Origin: JBAXRT01 sp037131065 | GTDB taxonomy: Bacteria; Bacteroidota; Bacteroidia; Bacteroidales; FEN-979 | DNA: 13,204 nt | Direction: 5' to 3' | Assembly (NCBI GenBank): GCA_037131065.1 | Contig: JBAXRT010000084.1 | Location: 1 to 13,204 of the forward strand | In this document: one piece after another, positions 7,317 to 13,204 of the stretch | How positions within the stretch are numbered: the stretch's first letter is position 1 | How the letters are laid out: the number at the start of each line of letters is the position of its first letter | Notes under the pieces: model-generated | What the model was told of the DNA's origin: nothing | Seen by the model: the letters and a program-made list of their open reading frames with translations, nothing else | Databases searched by the model: none | Program-made: the position numbers and the translations under genes

Positions 7317-7685
7317 ATGATACAGCAAGAGTCAAGATTAACAGTAGCAGATAACAGTGGCGCCAAAGAGGTCCTTTGTATTAAGGTTCTTGGCGGGACA
7401 CGCAAGCGGTATGCATCCATCGGCGACCGGATCATTGTGACGGTAAAACATGCAATTCCTTCAGGAAATATTAAGAAGGGAACGGTATCGAAAGCCGTCG
7501 TCGTAAGAACCAAGAAAGAGATCCGTCGTGCGGATGGCTCCTACATCCGTTTCGATGACAATGCCGTTGTGCTTCTCAATAATACAGGCGAAATGATCGG
7601 GACCCGTATTTTTGGACCCGTTGCAAGAGAGCTGAGAGAAAAACAATTCATGAAAATCGTTTCTTTGGCACCTGAGGTGCTTTAA
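7317..7685 (+). CDS. rplN: Large-subunit ribosomal protein L14 (uL14)
   Basis: L14 forms intersubunit bridges with 16S rRNA and is the binding site of the silencing factor RsfS. The 122-residue product matches the family length exactly. It begins MIQQESRLTVADNSGAKEVL and has CIKVLGGTRKRYASIGDRI, VVRTKKEIRRADGSYIRFDD, NTGEMIGTRIFGPVARELRE and the closing KIVSLAPEVL. It is the first gene of the spc block, yet it starts 2 bases after rpsQ. No separate spc promoter fits here. Confidence 0.98.
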   Translation: MIQQESRLTVADNSGAKEVLCIKVLGGTRKRYASIGDRIIVTVKHAIPSGNIKKGTVSKAVVVRTKKEIRRADGSYIRFDDNAVVLLNNTGEMIGTRIFGPVARELREKQFMKIVSLAPEVL

Positions 7686-7702
7686 GTATATAACAAAATA
7701 CC

Positions 7703-8026
7703 ATGCAAAAGAAATTACATATCCGTAAAGGCGACACGGTGATGATCATCTCCGGTGATTCGCGGGGTCAGCAGGGTAAGGTTTTGAAGGTTAACACCGA
7801 CAAAAGTAAGGCCATCGTGGAGGGAGTCAATATGGTTTCCAAGCACACGAAACCCAATGCCAAGAGTCCCCAGGGGGGCATTGTCAAGAAGGAGGCCCCG
7901 GTGCACATCTCCAACCTTATGGTGGTTGATAATTCCGGCAAACCTACTCGTACTGGAAGAAAACTGGATAGCAAAACAGAAAAATTGGTTCGTTTTTCGA
8001 AAAAAACAGGGGAGGTTATAAAGTAA
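7703..8026 (+). CDS. rplX: Large-subunit ribosomal protein L24 (uL24)
   Basis: L24 is one of the two assembly-initiator proteins of the 50S subunit and lies near the tunnel exit. The 107-residue product has the KOW motif KGDTVMIISGDSRGQQGKVL (about 9-28), followed by KAIVEGVNMVSKHTKPN and GGIVKKEAPVHISNLMVVD. The C-terminus reads RFSKKTGEVIK. Its stop codon shares one base with the ATG of rplE (TAATG), a classic stop-start coupling arrangement. Confidence 0.97.
   Translation: MQKKLHIRKGDTVMIISGDSRGQQGKVLKVNTDKSKAIVEGVNMVSKHTKPNAKSPQGGIVKKEAPVHISNLMVVDNSGKPTRTGRKLDSKTEKLVRFSKKTGEVIK
8011..8016 (+). promoter_or_regulatory. Possible Shine-Dalgarno sequence for rplE
   Basis: GGAGGT at 8011-8016 lies 9 bases before the rplE ATG, inside the last codons of rplX. 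It would pair well with a canonical anti-SD, but it also encodes the GEV of the rplX C-terminus. Its presence may therefore be due to coding alone. Confidence 0.4.
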
Positions 8027-8577
8027 TGGCATATAAACCAAGATTGAAAGAAAAGTACCTGAAAGAGGTCGTTCCGGCCCTGATGGCCCAGTTTAATTAT
8101 AAAAGTCCCATGCAGGTTCCCAGGATCCAGAAGATCTGCCTGAACCAGGGTCTTGGAATTGCGAATACCGACAGGAAGTACATTGACAACGGGATTTCTG
8201 AGATGACCATGATCACAGGCCAGAAGGCAGTTGCAACCAAATCCAGGAAAGATATCTCGAATTTCAAACTGAGAAAAGGGAATGCAATCGGGGTCAGGGT
8301 CACACTTCGCGGTGAGAATATGTTTGATTTCCTTGACAGGCTGATCTCCGTTGCCCTTCCCCGGGTGCGCGATTTCCGTGGCGTGAATGACAAGGGATTT
8401 GACGGACGGGGTAATTATACACTCGGCATTACCGAACAGATCATCTTCCCGGAAATTGATATTGATAAGATAACAAAGATCAACGGGCTGGATATCACCT
8501 TTGTCACAACTGCCCGTTCGGATCGTGAAGCACACGCACTGCTGAAAGAATTTGGTATTCCTTTTAAAACAAAATAA
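8026..8577 (+). CDS. rplE: Large-subunit ribosomal protein L5 (uL5)
   Basis: L5 binds 5S rRNA with L18 and forms part of the central protuberance, contacting P-site tRNA. The 183-residue product (E. coli 179) has KEVVPALMAQFNYKSPMQVP near the N-terminus. It continues with TGQKAVATKSRKDISNFKLR (about 64-83), IGVRVTLRGENMFDFLDRLI, LPRVRDFRGVNDKGFDGRGN, YTLGITEQIIFPEIDIDK and the conserved TTARSDREAHALLKEFGIPF. In E. coli the mRNA around the rplE start is the S8 repressor target. Here the gene starts on the last base of rplX, so no intergenic leader exists. rpsN follows after 3 bases. Confidence 0.98.
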   Translation: MAYKPRLKEKYLKEVVPALMAQFNYKSPMQVPRIQKICLNQGLGIANTDRKYIDNGISEMTMITGQKAVATKSRKDISNFKLRKGNAIGVRVTLRGENMFDFLDRLISVALPRVRDFRGVNDKGFDGRGNYTLGITEQIIFPEIDIDKITKINGLDITFVTTARSDREAHALLKEFGIPFKTK

Positions 8578-8580
8578 AAC

Positions 8581-8850
8581 ATGGCAAAAGAATCAATCAA
8601 AGCCAGGGAACACAAGCGCGAGCAACTCGTTGCAAAGTTTGCCGAAAAGCGTAAGGCATTAAAAGAGGCAGGGGATTATACTGCCCTGCAGAAGCTGCCC
8701 AAGAATGCCTCTCCGGTACGTCTTCATAACCGGTGCAAACTGACCGGCCGTCCGAAAGGATACATGCGTCTTTTCGGTATTTCCCGTATCAACTTCAGGG
8801 AGATGGCAAATAAAGGGTTGATCCCGGGAGTGAAGAAGGCAAGTTGGTAA
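8581..8850 (+). CDS. rpsN: Small-subunit ribosomal protein S14 (uS14), zinc-free type
   Basis: S14 belongs to the 30S head and joins late in assembly. The 89-residue product is the long, zinc-independent form: it has a single cysteine (RCKLTGRPKG) and lacks the paired CxxC motifs of the about 61-residue zinc form. The N-terminal half is basic and helical (KAREHKREQLVAKFAEKRKA). The C-terminal half has LHNRCKLTGRPKGYMRLFGI, then REMANKGLIPGVKKASW. It starts 3 bases after the rplE stop. The gap to rpsH, 70 bases, is the longest in the window and holds a palindromic repeat. Confidence 0.98.
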   Translation: MAKESIKAREHKREQLVAKFAEKRKALKEAGDYTALQKLPKNASPVRLHNRCKLTGRPKGYMRLFGISRINFREMANKGLIPGVKKASW

Positions 8851-8862
8851 TTAATAATGAAA

Positions 8863-8882
8863 AGACGCTTCGCTATGCGTCT
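8863..8882 (+). repeat. Short palindromic repeat copy 2 (AGACGC/GCGTCT), rpsN-rpsH gap
   Basis: Arms AGACGC (8863-8868) and GCGTCT (8877-8882) form a 6-bp stem with an 8-base loop. The left flank AAAGACGC and right arm TGCGTCT match the other two copies, while the loop and distal flanks differ. It lies 12 bases after the rpsN stop and 38 before rpsH. The rest of the 70-base gap is A-rich, and I see no Bacteroidota-type promoter (TTTG at -33 with TAnnTTTG at -7) in it. Confidence 0.7.
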
Positions 8883-8920
8883 AAACAAAAGAATAATAAA
8901 CAAATTAAAGTATAAGATAA

Positions 8921-9319
8921 ATGGTTACGGATCCCATTGCAGACTATTTGACAAGAATACGGAATGCCGTCATGGCAAACCACCGTGTGGTTGAAATCCC
9001 GAAATCCAAGATTAAAGAAGAGATCACAAGAATTCTCTTTGAAAAGGGATATATCCTGAACTACAAAGTAGAGCTGGAGCCTCGCCCAGGTATCATTAAA
9101 ATTGCGTTAAAGTATCACCCGGTCACGAAATTATCGGCGATCAATTCCCTTGTCAGGATCTCTAAACCGGGATTAAGGAAATATGTGGATGCGGACAAAC
9201 TTCCCCGCGTATTGAACGGACTTGGCATTGCCATTCTTTCAACTTCACACGGACTGATGACCGATAAAGAAGCCCGGGTGCAGAAGGTTGGCGGTGAGGT
9301 CTTATGTTATATCAGTTAA
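8921..9319 (+). CDS. rpsH: Small-subunit ribosomal protein S8 (uS8)
   Basis: S8 is a primary 16S rRNA-binding protein of the central domain and, in E. coli, the translational repressor of the spc operon. The 132-residue product begins MVTDPIADYLTRIRNAVMAN and has IPKSKIKEEITRILFEKGYI. The C-terminal rRNA-binding signature is ILSTSHGLMTDKEARVQKVG followed by GEVLCYIS. It has the longest upstream gap in the window, which contains repeat copy 2. rplF follows after 15 bases that carry a clear SD. Confidence 0.98.
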   Translation: MVTDPIADYLTRIRNAVMANHRVVEIPKSKIKEEITRILFEKGYILNYKVELEPRPGIIKIALKYHPVTKLSAINSLVRISKPGLRKYVDADKLPRVLNGLGIAILSTSHGLMTDKEARVQKVGGEVLCYIS

Positions 9320-9320
9320 T

Positions 9321-9326
9321 AAGGAG
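9321..9326 (+). promoter_or_regulatory. Shine-Dalgarno sequence for rplF
   Basis: AAGGAG at 9321-9326 sits 8 bases before the rplF ATG, directly after the rpsH stop and therefore outside any coding constraint. It is the only clear intergenic SD I find in the window. The other starts have A-rich leaders, as usual in Bacteroidota. Confidence 0.65.
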
Positions 9327-9334
9327 AACAGAAG

Positions 9335-9892
9335 ATGTCAAGAATAGGAAAACTACCGATAGCGATACCCTCTGGAGTAAAGGTTACCGTCTCCGATACG
9401 AACCTTGTCACCGTAAAAGGCCAACTTGGAGAACTTTATCAGCAAATCGATCCCAAGATCACCATCAAGGTGGATGAAAATACGCTTGTGGTTCACCGCA
9501 AGTCTGATGAGAAGGATGACCGCTCGAAACATGGCTTGTACCGGTCATTGCTCTACAATATGGTTAAAGGCGTGTCTGAAGGTTTTACGATTGTACAGGA
9601 ACTTGTCGGGGTTGGTTATAAAGCCAATGCAAACGGCCAGCTGCTTGAGTTATCCCTGGGATACTCTCACAACCTGATGCTGGAGCTTCCACCTGAGATC
9701 AAGGTCCAAACAACAGCCGAAAAGGGCAGGAACAACACCATCATCCTGAAGTCGATGGATAAGCAATTGATTGGACAGGTAGCTGCAAAGATCCGCTCCT
9801 TCCGTAAACCGGAACCATACAAAGGCAAGGGTGTTCGCTTTATGGGTGAAGAGATCAAGAAAAAGGCTGGTAAATCTGCTGCCGGACAATAA
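9335..9892 (+). CDS. rplF: Large-subunit ribosomal protein L6 (uL6)
   Basis: L6 is near the factor-binding site and sarcin-ricin loop of the 50S subunit and is needed for late assembly. The 185-residue product starts MSRIGKLPIAIPSGVKVTV. It has two duplicated alpha/beta domains joined near residues 75-90, with GLYRSLLYNMVKGVSEGFTI, LVGVGYKANANGQLLELSLG and GYSHNLMLELPPEIKV. The C-terminal signature is FRKPEPYKGKGVRFMGEEIK. It has a good SD, unlike its neighbours. A palindromic repeat follows in the gap to rplR. Confidence 0.98.
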   Translation: MSRIGKLPIAIPSGVKVTVSDTNLVTVKGQLGELYQQIDPKITIKVDENTLVVHRKSDEKDDRSKHGLYRSLLYNMVKGVSEGFTIVQELVGVGYKANANGQLLELSLGYSHNLMLELPPEIKVQTTAEKGRNNTIILKSMDKQLIGQVAAKIRSFRKPEPYKGKGVRFMGEEIKKKAGKSAAGQ

Positions 9893-9908
9893 TAATTAGT
9901 TAATGTAA

Positions 9909-9927
9909 AGACGCACTGATTGCGTCT
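9909..9927 (+). repeat. Short palindromic repeat copy 3 (AGACGC/GCGTCT), rplF-rplR gap
   Basis: Arms AGACGCA (9909-9915) and TGCGTCT (9921-9927) form a 7-bp perfect stem with a 5-base loop, the best-paired of the three copies. TAAAGACGC on the left and TGCGTCTCAT on the right are identical to copy 1. It lies 16 bases after the rplF stop and 25 before the rplR ATG. Confidence 0.75.
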
Positions 9928-9952
9928 CATTATTCAAATAAAGAGAATACAA

Positions 9953-10315
9953 ATGGCAATCAAGAATAAAAAAGAATTCCGCAGGTTCAGGATCAAGCAC
10001 AGGGTACGTAAGATCGTACAGGGGACTCCTGACAGGCCTCGCATGACCGTCTTCAGAAGTTGCAAGGGTATTTATGTCCAGCTGATCGATGATCTTTCTG
10101 GAAAAACCCTCGTGGCAGCTTCATCAATGGAGAAAGCTGCCAAGGGGCTCAAAGGCACCAAGACCGAAATTGCAAAGCAGATCGGCAAAATGGTAGCTGA
10201 AAAAGCAATAGCAGCTGGGATATCCAATGTTGTTTTTGATCGGAATGGTTATTTATATCATGGCAGGGTTAAATCGCTGGCGGATGCAGCCAGGGAAGGT
10301 GGCCTAAAATTCTAG
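9953..10315 (+). CDS. rplR: Large-subunit ribosomal protein L18 (uL18)
   Basis: L18 binds 5S rRNA and, with L5, anchors it in the central protuberance. I chose the ATG at 9953, giving 120 residues (E. coli 117) that start MAIKNKKEFRRFRIKHRVRK. An in-frame TTG at 9920 would add 11 residues encoded mostly by the palindromic repeat and its flank, with no family support. Family motifs are GTPDRPRMTVFRSCKGIYVQ, IDDLSGKTLVAASS, VAEKAIAAGISNVVFDRNGY and the C-terminal YHGRVKSLADAAREGGLKF. rpsE starts 6 bases after the stop. Confidence 0.96.
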   Translation: MAIKNKKEFRRFRIKHRVRKIVQGTPDRPRMTVFRSCKGIYVQLIDDLSGKTLVAASSMEKAAKGLKGTKTEIAKQIGKMVAEKAIAAGISNVVFDRNGYLYHGRVKSLADAAREGGLKF

Positions 10316-10321
10316 TAAATT

Positions 10322-10840
10322 ATGACAAACGCGAACGTAAAGAGAGTTAAATCAAGCGAAATTGAATTCAAGGATCGTCTCGTAAGTATCCAGCGTGTGA
10401 CCAAGGTTACCAAAGGGGGCCGGACTTTTAGTTTTTCCGCCATCGTGGTAGTCGGGAACGAAAATGGAGTGGTTGGTTATGGACTTGGGAAAGCTAAAGA
10501 AGTAACTGCAGCCATTTCCAAAGGTATCGATGATGCCAAGAAAAACCTGATCAAGGTTCCCATTCTTAAAGGGACCATTCCTCATGAACAACTTGGGAAA
10601 TACAGCGGTGCCCTTGTTTTCATCAAACCTGCCGCTCCCGGTACGGGTGTAATCGCCGGCGGTGCCATGCGCGCGGTTCTGGAAAGTGTTGGTGTAAAGG
10701 ATGTCCTTGCCAAATCGAAAGGTTCCTCCAACCCTCACAGCGTGGTAAAAGCCACGATCAATGCCCTGATCAAACTTAGAGATCCTTATACGATCGCCCA
10801 GTTGAGGGGAGTTGAGTTGAGTAATGTATTTAATGGCTGA
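10322..10840 (+). CDS. rpsE: Small-subunit ribosomal protein S5 (uS5)
   Basis: S5 shapes the mRNA entry channel and the decoding region and affects accuracy. The 172-residue product has the N-terminal dsRBD-like domain (EFKDRLVSIQRVTKVTKGGR, then TFSFSAIVVVGNENGVVGYG; about 15-80) and the C-terminal domain (GALVFIKPAAPGTGVIAGGA, RAVLESVGVKDVLAKSKGSS, NPHSVVKATINALIKL). The loop where spectinomycin-resistance changes occur in E. coli (TKVTKGGRTFSF) looks wild type, with no deletion. It follows rplR by 6 bases; rpmD starts 31 bases after the stop. Confidence 0.98.
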   Translation: MTNANVKRVKSSEIEFKDRLVSIQRVTKVTKGGRTFSFSAIVVVGNENGVVGYGLGKAKEVTAAISKGIDDAKKNLIKVPILKGTIPHEQLGKYSGALVFIKPAAPGTGVIAGGAMRAVLESVGVKDVLAKSKGSSNPHSVVKATINALIKLRDPYTIAQLRGVELSNVFNG

Positions 10841-10871
10841 AAATTACAACATATAAAGGCTGACTTAGACA

Positions 10872-11051
10872 ATGAAAAAAATTAAAATAACACAGGTTCG
10901 CAGTGGAATCGGAAGACCGGCAAGGCAAAAGCGCACGCTTGAAGCTTTGGGTCTGAGGAAGATTCGTCATACCGTGGAGCATGATGCAACACCACAGATA
11001 CTTGGAATGGTAGAAAAAGTGAAACATCTCGTGAATGTTGAGGAAGTCTAA
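10872..11051 (+). CDS. rpmD: Large-subunit ribosomal protein L30 (uL30)
   Basis: L30 is a small 50S surface protein. The ATG at 10872 opens a 59-codon frame ending in TAA at 11049-11051. The product begins MKKIKITQVRSGIGRPARQK and continues RTLEALGLRKIRHTVEHDAT, ending GMVEKVKHLVNVEEV. The pattern ITQVRSxIG, then ALGLRKI, then the closing MVxxVxHLVxVEE is diagnostic. The length equals the 59-residue E. coli protein. It lies between rpsE and rplO exactly where the spc order predicts. No SD is seen. Confidence 0.96.
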   Translation: MKKIKITQVRSGIGRPARQKRTLEALGLRKIRHTVEHDATPQILGMVEKVKHLVNVEEV

Positions 11052-11072
11052 CATAAGATAAAAGATTTTACA

Positions 11073-11519
11073 ATGGATTTAAGCAATTTAAAACCGGCAA
11101 AAGGTTCGATCAAAAAAGAAAAGCGGATTGGCAGGGGCCAGGGCTCCGGTCATGGAGGAACCTCCACGCGTGGCCATAAAGGAGCACAATCACGTTCCGG
11201 GTATTCCAAGAAGCTGGGTTATGAAGGTGGGCAGATGTCTCTGGTGCGCAGGGTCCCGAAATTTGGTTTTAAAAATTTCAACCGTATTGAATATAAGGGT
11301 ATTAATCTAGATGTCCTCCAGCAGATCGCCGAGAAGAGGTCACTTACTTCCATCGATCCTGCGGTTCTTATTGAAACAGGATATGTTTCGAAGAAAGACC
11401 GTATCAAGATCCTTGGCAGGGGTGAACTGAAGAGTAAACTCGAGGTAACTGCACATGCTTTTTCGGGAACTGCCAAAAAAGCAATTGAGGAACTCGGTGG
11501 AATGGCAAACGTACTTTAA
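11073..11519 (+). CDS. rplO: Large-subunit ribosomal protein L15 (uL15)
   Basis: L15 is a late-assembly 50S protein whose glycine- and arginine-rich N-terminus threads into 23S rRNA. The 148-residue product starts MDLSNLKPAKGSIKKEKRIG, followed by RGQGSGHGGTSTRGHKGAQS (about 21-40), then YEGGQMSLVRRVPKFGFKNF. The C-terminal globular part has RIKILGRGELKSKLEVTAHA, then FSGTAKKAIEELGG. It precedes secY by 10 bases, the usual spc arrangement. No SD is seen; the leader is A/T-rich. Confidence 0.97.
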   Translation: MDLSNLKPAKGSIKKEKRIGRGQGSGHGGTSTRGHKGAQSRSGYSKKLGYEGGQMSLVRRVPKFGFKNFNRIEYKGINLDVLQQIAEKRSLTSIDPAVLIETGYVSKKDRIKILGRGELKSKLEVTAHAFSGTAKKAIEELGGMANVL

Positions 11520-11529
11520 ACTTGTTTGA

Positions 11530-12897
11530 ATGAAAAAACTGTTTCAGACCATACGTAATATCTGGAAAATTGATGATCTCAGGAAGAGAATACTATATAC
11601 CATCGGGATAATCCTTATCTATCGTCTTGGTGCCTATGTAGTATTACCAGGAATTGATCCTGCTGGTCTCGGCGCATTACAGAATCAGACAAAAGGAGGA
11701 TTACTGGGACTTCTGAATATGTTTTCCGGCGGTGCCTTCTCCAATGCCTCAATTTTTGCGCTTGGCATCATGCCCTATATCTCAGCCTCCATTGTGATGC
11801 AGTTGCTTGGCATGGCTATCCCATATTTCCAGAAACTTCAGAAAGAGGGTGAAAGCGGACGAAAGAAGATTAACCAGATGACGCGTTACCTGACCGTTAT
11901 CATTCTGATTTTCCAGAGCCCTGCCTACATCGCCAACCTGGCGTCACAGATCAACCCTGAGTTTATCTATCCGTTTAGTCCGAATGTGACGACTCACTCT
12001 GTCTTTTCATTATTCGGTATCATGTCGATCGTCATCCTCACGGCGGGTTCCATGTTTGTTATGTGGCTCGGCGAAAGGATTACCGACAAGGGTATCGGGA
12101 ACGGGATCTCGCTGATCATCATGATCGGTATTATTGCTAGACTGCCTTTTGCACTCTTCGGGGAACTCGTTTCCAGGATGGAACAGAAAGGCGGAGGACT
12201 TGTTTTCTTTGTTGTTGAGCTGGTCTTCCTTGTCCTGGTCATTCTTGTTACAATCCTGCTTGTGCAGGGAACACGAAAAATTCCCGTACAGTATGCCAAG
12301 AGGATTGTCGGGAACAAGCAGTATGGCGGTGTGCGTCAATATATTCCCCTGAAGGTGAATGCTGCAGGTGTAATGCCGATCATCTTTGCCCAGGCAATCA
12401 TGTTCCTGCCGCTTACCATTGCTGGTTTTGCCAGCAACGATACGCTCTCGGGCTTTGCCCAGGTTTTCACGGATATGAATGGTTTCTGGTATAATTTTAC
12501 ATCGTTCATCCTGATCTTGTTCTTTACCTACTTTTATACGGCCATTACTGTTAATCCCAACCAGATGGCTGAAGATATGAAGAAGAACGGCGGCTTTATC
12601 CCGGGAGTAAAGCCAGGGAAAAAGACGGCGGAATTCATAGATAATGTGATGTCGAGGATTACACTGCCGGGATCCATTTTCCTGGGATTTGTTGCAATCA
12701 TGCCCGCATTTGTCCGGTTGGTAGGAATTACCAACCAGTTTGCTGCCTTCTATGGAGGTACCTCCCTGCTGATTCTTGTGGGTGTTGTGCTTGATACACT
12801 GCAACAGGTTGAGAGCCACCTGCTTATGCGGCATTATGATGGTCTGACCAAATCGGGGAGGATTAAGGGTCGTTCATCCTATTCCGTTTCGGGTTAA
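11530..12897 (+). CDS. secY: Sec translocon channel subunit SecY
   Basis: SecY is the inner-membrane protein-conducting channel, partnering SecE, SecG and the SecA motor. The 455-residue product (E. coli 443) shows ten hydrophobic segments at roughly 20-40, 74-98, 118-137, 156-180, 187-210, 222-246, 274-296, 320-341, 376-398 and 402-423. The plug region follows TM1 (GGLLGLLNMFSGGAFSNASI, about 56-75). Conserved cytosolic loops are KEGESGRKKINQMTRY (105-120), YAKRIVGNKQYGG with QYIPLKVNAAGVMP (255-283), and NPNQMAEDMKKNGGFIPGVK (342-361), a loop that contacts SecA or the ribosome. The C-terminal tail has QQVESHLLMRHYDG. It lies in the spc operon, with map directly after and no adk between. Confidence 0.98.
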   Translation: MKKLFQTIRNIWKIDDLRKRILYTIGIILIYRLGAYVVLPGIDPAGLGALQNQTKGGLLGLLNMFSGGAFSNASIFALGIMPYISASIVMQLLGMAIPYFQKLQKEGESGRKKINQMTRYLTVIILIFQSPAYIANLASQINPEFIYPFSPNVTTHSVFSLFGIMSIVILTAGSMFVMWLGERITDKGIGNGISLIIMIGIIARLPFALFGELVSRMEQKGGGLVFFVVELVFLVLVILVTILLVQGTRKIPVQYAKRIVGNKQYGGVRQYIPLKVNAAGVMPIIFAQAIMFLPLTIAGFASNDTLSGFAQVFTDMNGFWYNFTSFILILFFTYFYTAITVNPNQMAEDMKKNGGFIPGVKPGKKTAEFIDNVMSRITLPGSIFLGFVAIMPAFVRLVGITNQFAAFYGGTSLLILVGVVLDTLQQVESHLLMRHYDGLTKSGRIKGRSSYSVSG

Positions 12898-12917
12898 TTT
12901 CCAAGCTGTTTTTTCAG

Positions 12918-13204
12918 ATGGTAATTAAAACCGCGGAAGAGATTGAATTATTGAGAGAGAGTGCGATCATTGTCAGTAAAACACTCGCAGAGGTCGCAAA
13001 ATATATAAAGCCAGGTGTTAAAACGATAACACTGGACGAAATAGCTGAGACTTTTATAAGATCTCAGGGAGCGGTACCCGGGTTCAAAGGGTATCGGGGG
13101 TACCCGGCGACCCTTTGTGTATCAGTCAATGAAGAGGTGGTACACGGAATTCCGGGAGATAGAGTTCTTAAAAATGGTGATATAGTTTCGATCGACTGCG
13201 GATG
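12918..13204 (+). CDS. map: Type I methionine aminopeptidase, 3'-truncated by the window edge
   Basis: This metalloenzyme removes the initiator methionine from nascent proteins at the ribosome. The ATG at 12918 opens a frame that continues past the window; 95 complete codons are visible. It begins MVIKTAEEIELLRESAIIVS and has VKTITLDEIAETFIRSQGAV, then FKGYRGYPATLCVSVNEEVV, then HGIPGD. The VVHGIP histidine matches the active-site His79 of E. coli. The Asp of VSIDCG matches metal ligand Asp97; the remaining ligands lie outside. It follows secY by 20 bases, a common Bacteroidota order. The gap shows no SD, promoter or terminator. Confidence 0.95.
   Translation, partial: MVIKTAEEIELLRESAIIVSKTLAEVAKYIKPGVKTITLDEIAETFIRSQGAVPGFKGYRGYPATLCVSVNEEVVHGIPGDRVLKNGDIVSIDCG

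Noticed and set aside
7768..8535. A 255-codon open frame on the - strand across rplX and rplE
   Set aside because: It spans two unmistakable ribosomal protein genes on the other strand and has no family features of its own.
6677..8775. Further TGCGTCT occurrences inside rplP (about 6678) and rpsN (about 8765)
   Set aside because: They lack a partner AGACGC arm nearby and encode conserved residues, so they are not members of the hairpin family.
9920..9952. N-terminal extension of L18 from a TTG at 9920
   Set aside because: The extra residues come largely from the palindromic repeat and its flank. The ATG at 9953 gives the normal protein.
12010..12834. A 274-codon open frame on the - strand across secY
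   Set aside because: It is fully antisense to the conserved secY gene, its product is Lys/His/Asn-rich without a recognisable domain, and no start signal or promoter is visible. It is a shadow of the coding frame.
1..13204. A hidden novel system, mobile element, CRISPR array or RNA gene
   Set aside because: Every stretch is occupied by a canonical gene or a gap of at most 70 bases. No transposase, integrase, spaced repeat array, tRNA or rRNA sequence was seen.

Overview
The window is a continuous piece of the universal translation locus of a Bacteroidota bacterium, most likely class Bacteroidia. It holds the end of the str operon fused directly to the S10 and spc operons. All 24 recognised genes lie on the + strand. 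The assignment to Bacteroidota rests on four points. The gene order is fusA-rpsJ with no tuf between. Most genes lack a Shine-Dalgarno (SD) sequence and have A-rich leaders. The L2 signature reads VDHPMGGG. L22, S3 and the zinc-free S14 look typical of the phylum. A genus cannot be given from this sequence.

Layout. Bases 1-1983 hold elongation factor G, which lacks about 44 N-terminal residues because the window starts inside it. Bases 2034-7314 hold the S10 block: rpsJ, rplC, rplD, rplW, rplB, rpsS, rplV, rpsC, rplP, rpmC, rpsQ. Bases 7317-12897 hold the spc block: rplN, rplX, rplE, rpsN, rpsH, rplF, rplR, rpsE, rpmD, rplO, secY. From 12918 the 5' part of map runs off the right edge. No member of the canonical S10 or spc sets is missing, and the 59-codon rpmD is included. 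Every gap is 70 bases or shorter, and two junctions overlap (rplC/rplD and rplX/rplE). I see no convincing internal promoter or intrinsic terminator, so the region probably works as one long transcript or a few overlapping ones.

The genes work together as ribosome components (S3, S5, S8, S10, S14, S17, S19 and L2-L6, L14-L16, L18, L22-L24, L29, L30). They are joined by the translocase EF-G, the Sec channel SecY and the enzyme that trims the initiator methionine.

No undescribed system is visible. The features the genes do not explain are small. Three related short hairpins (arms AGACGC and GCGTCT) lie in the rpmC-rpsQ, rpsN-rpsH and rplF-rplR gaps. A strong 9-bp hairpin sits just upstream of rpsJ, where E. 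coli would carry its long L4-controlled leader. An AU-rich hairpin holds the rplP start codon in its 3' arm. A clear SD sequence precedes rplF, and a weaker candidate precedes rplE.
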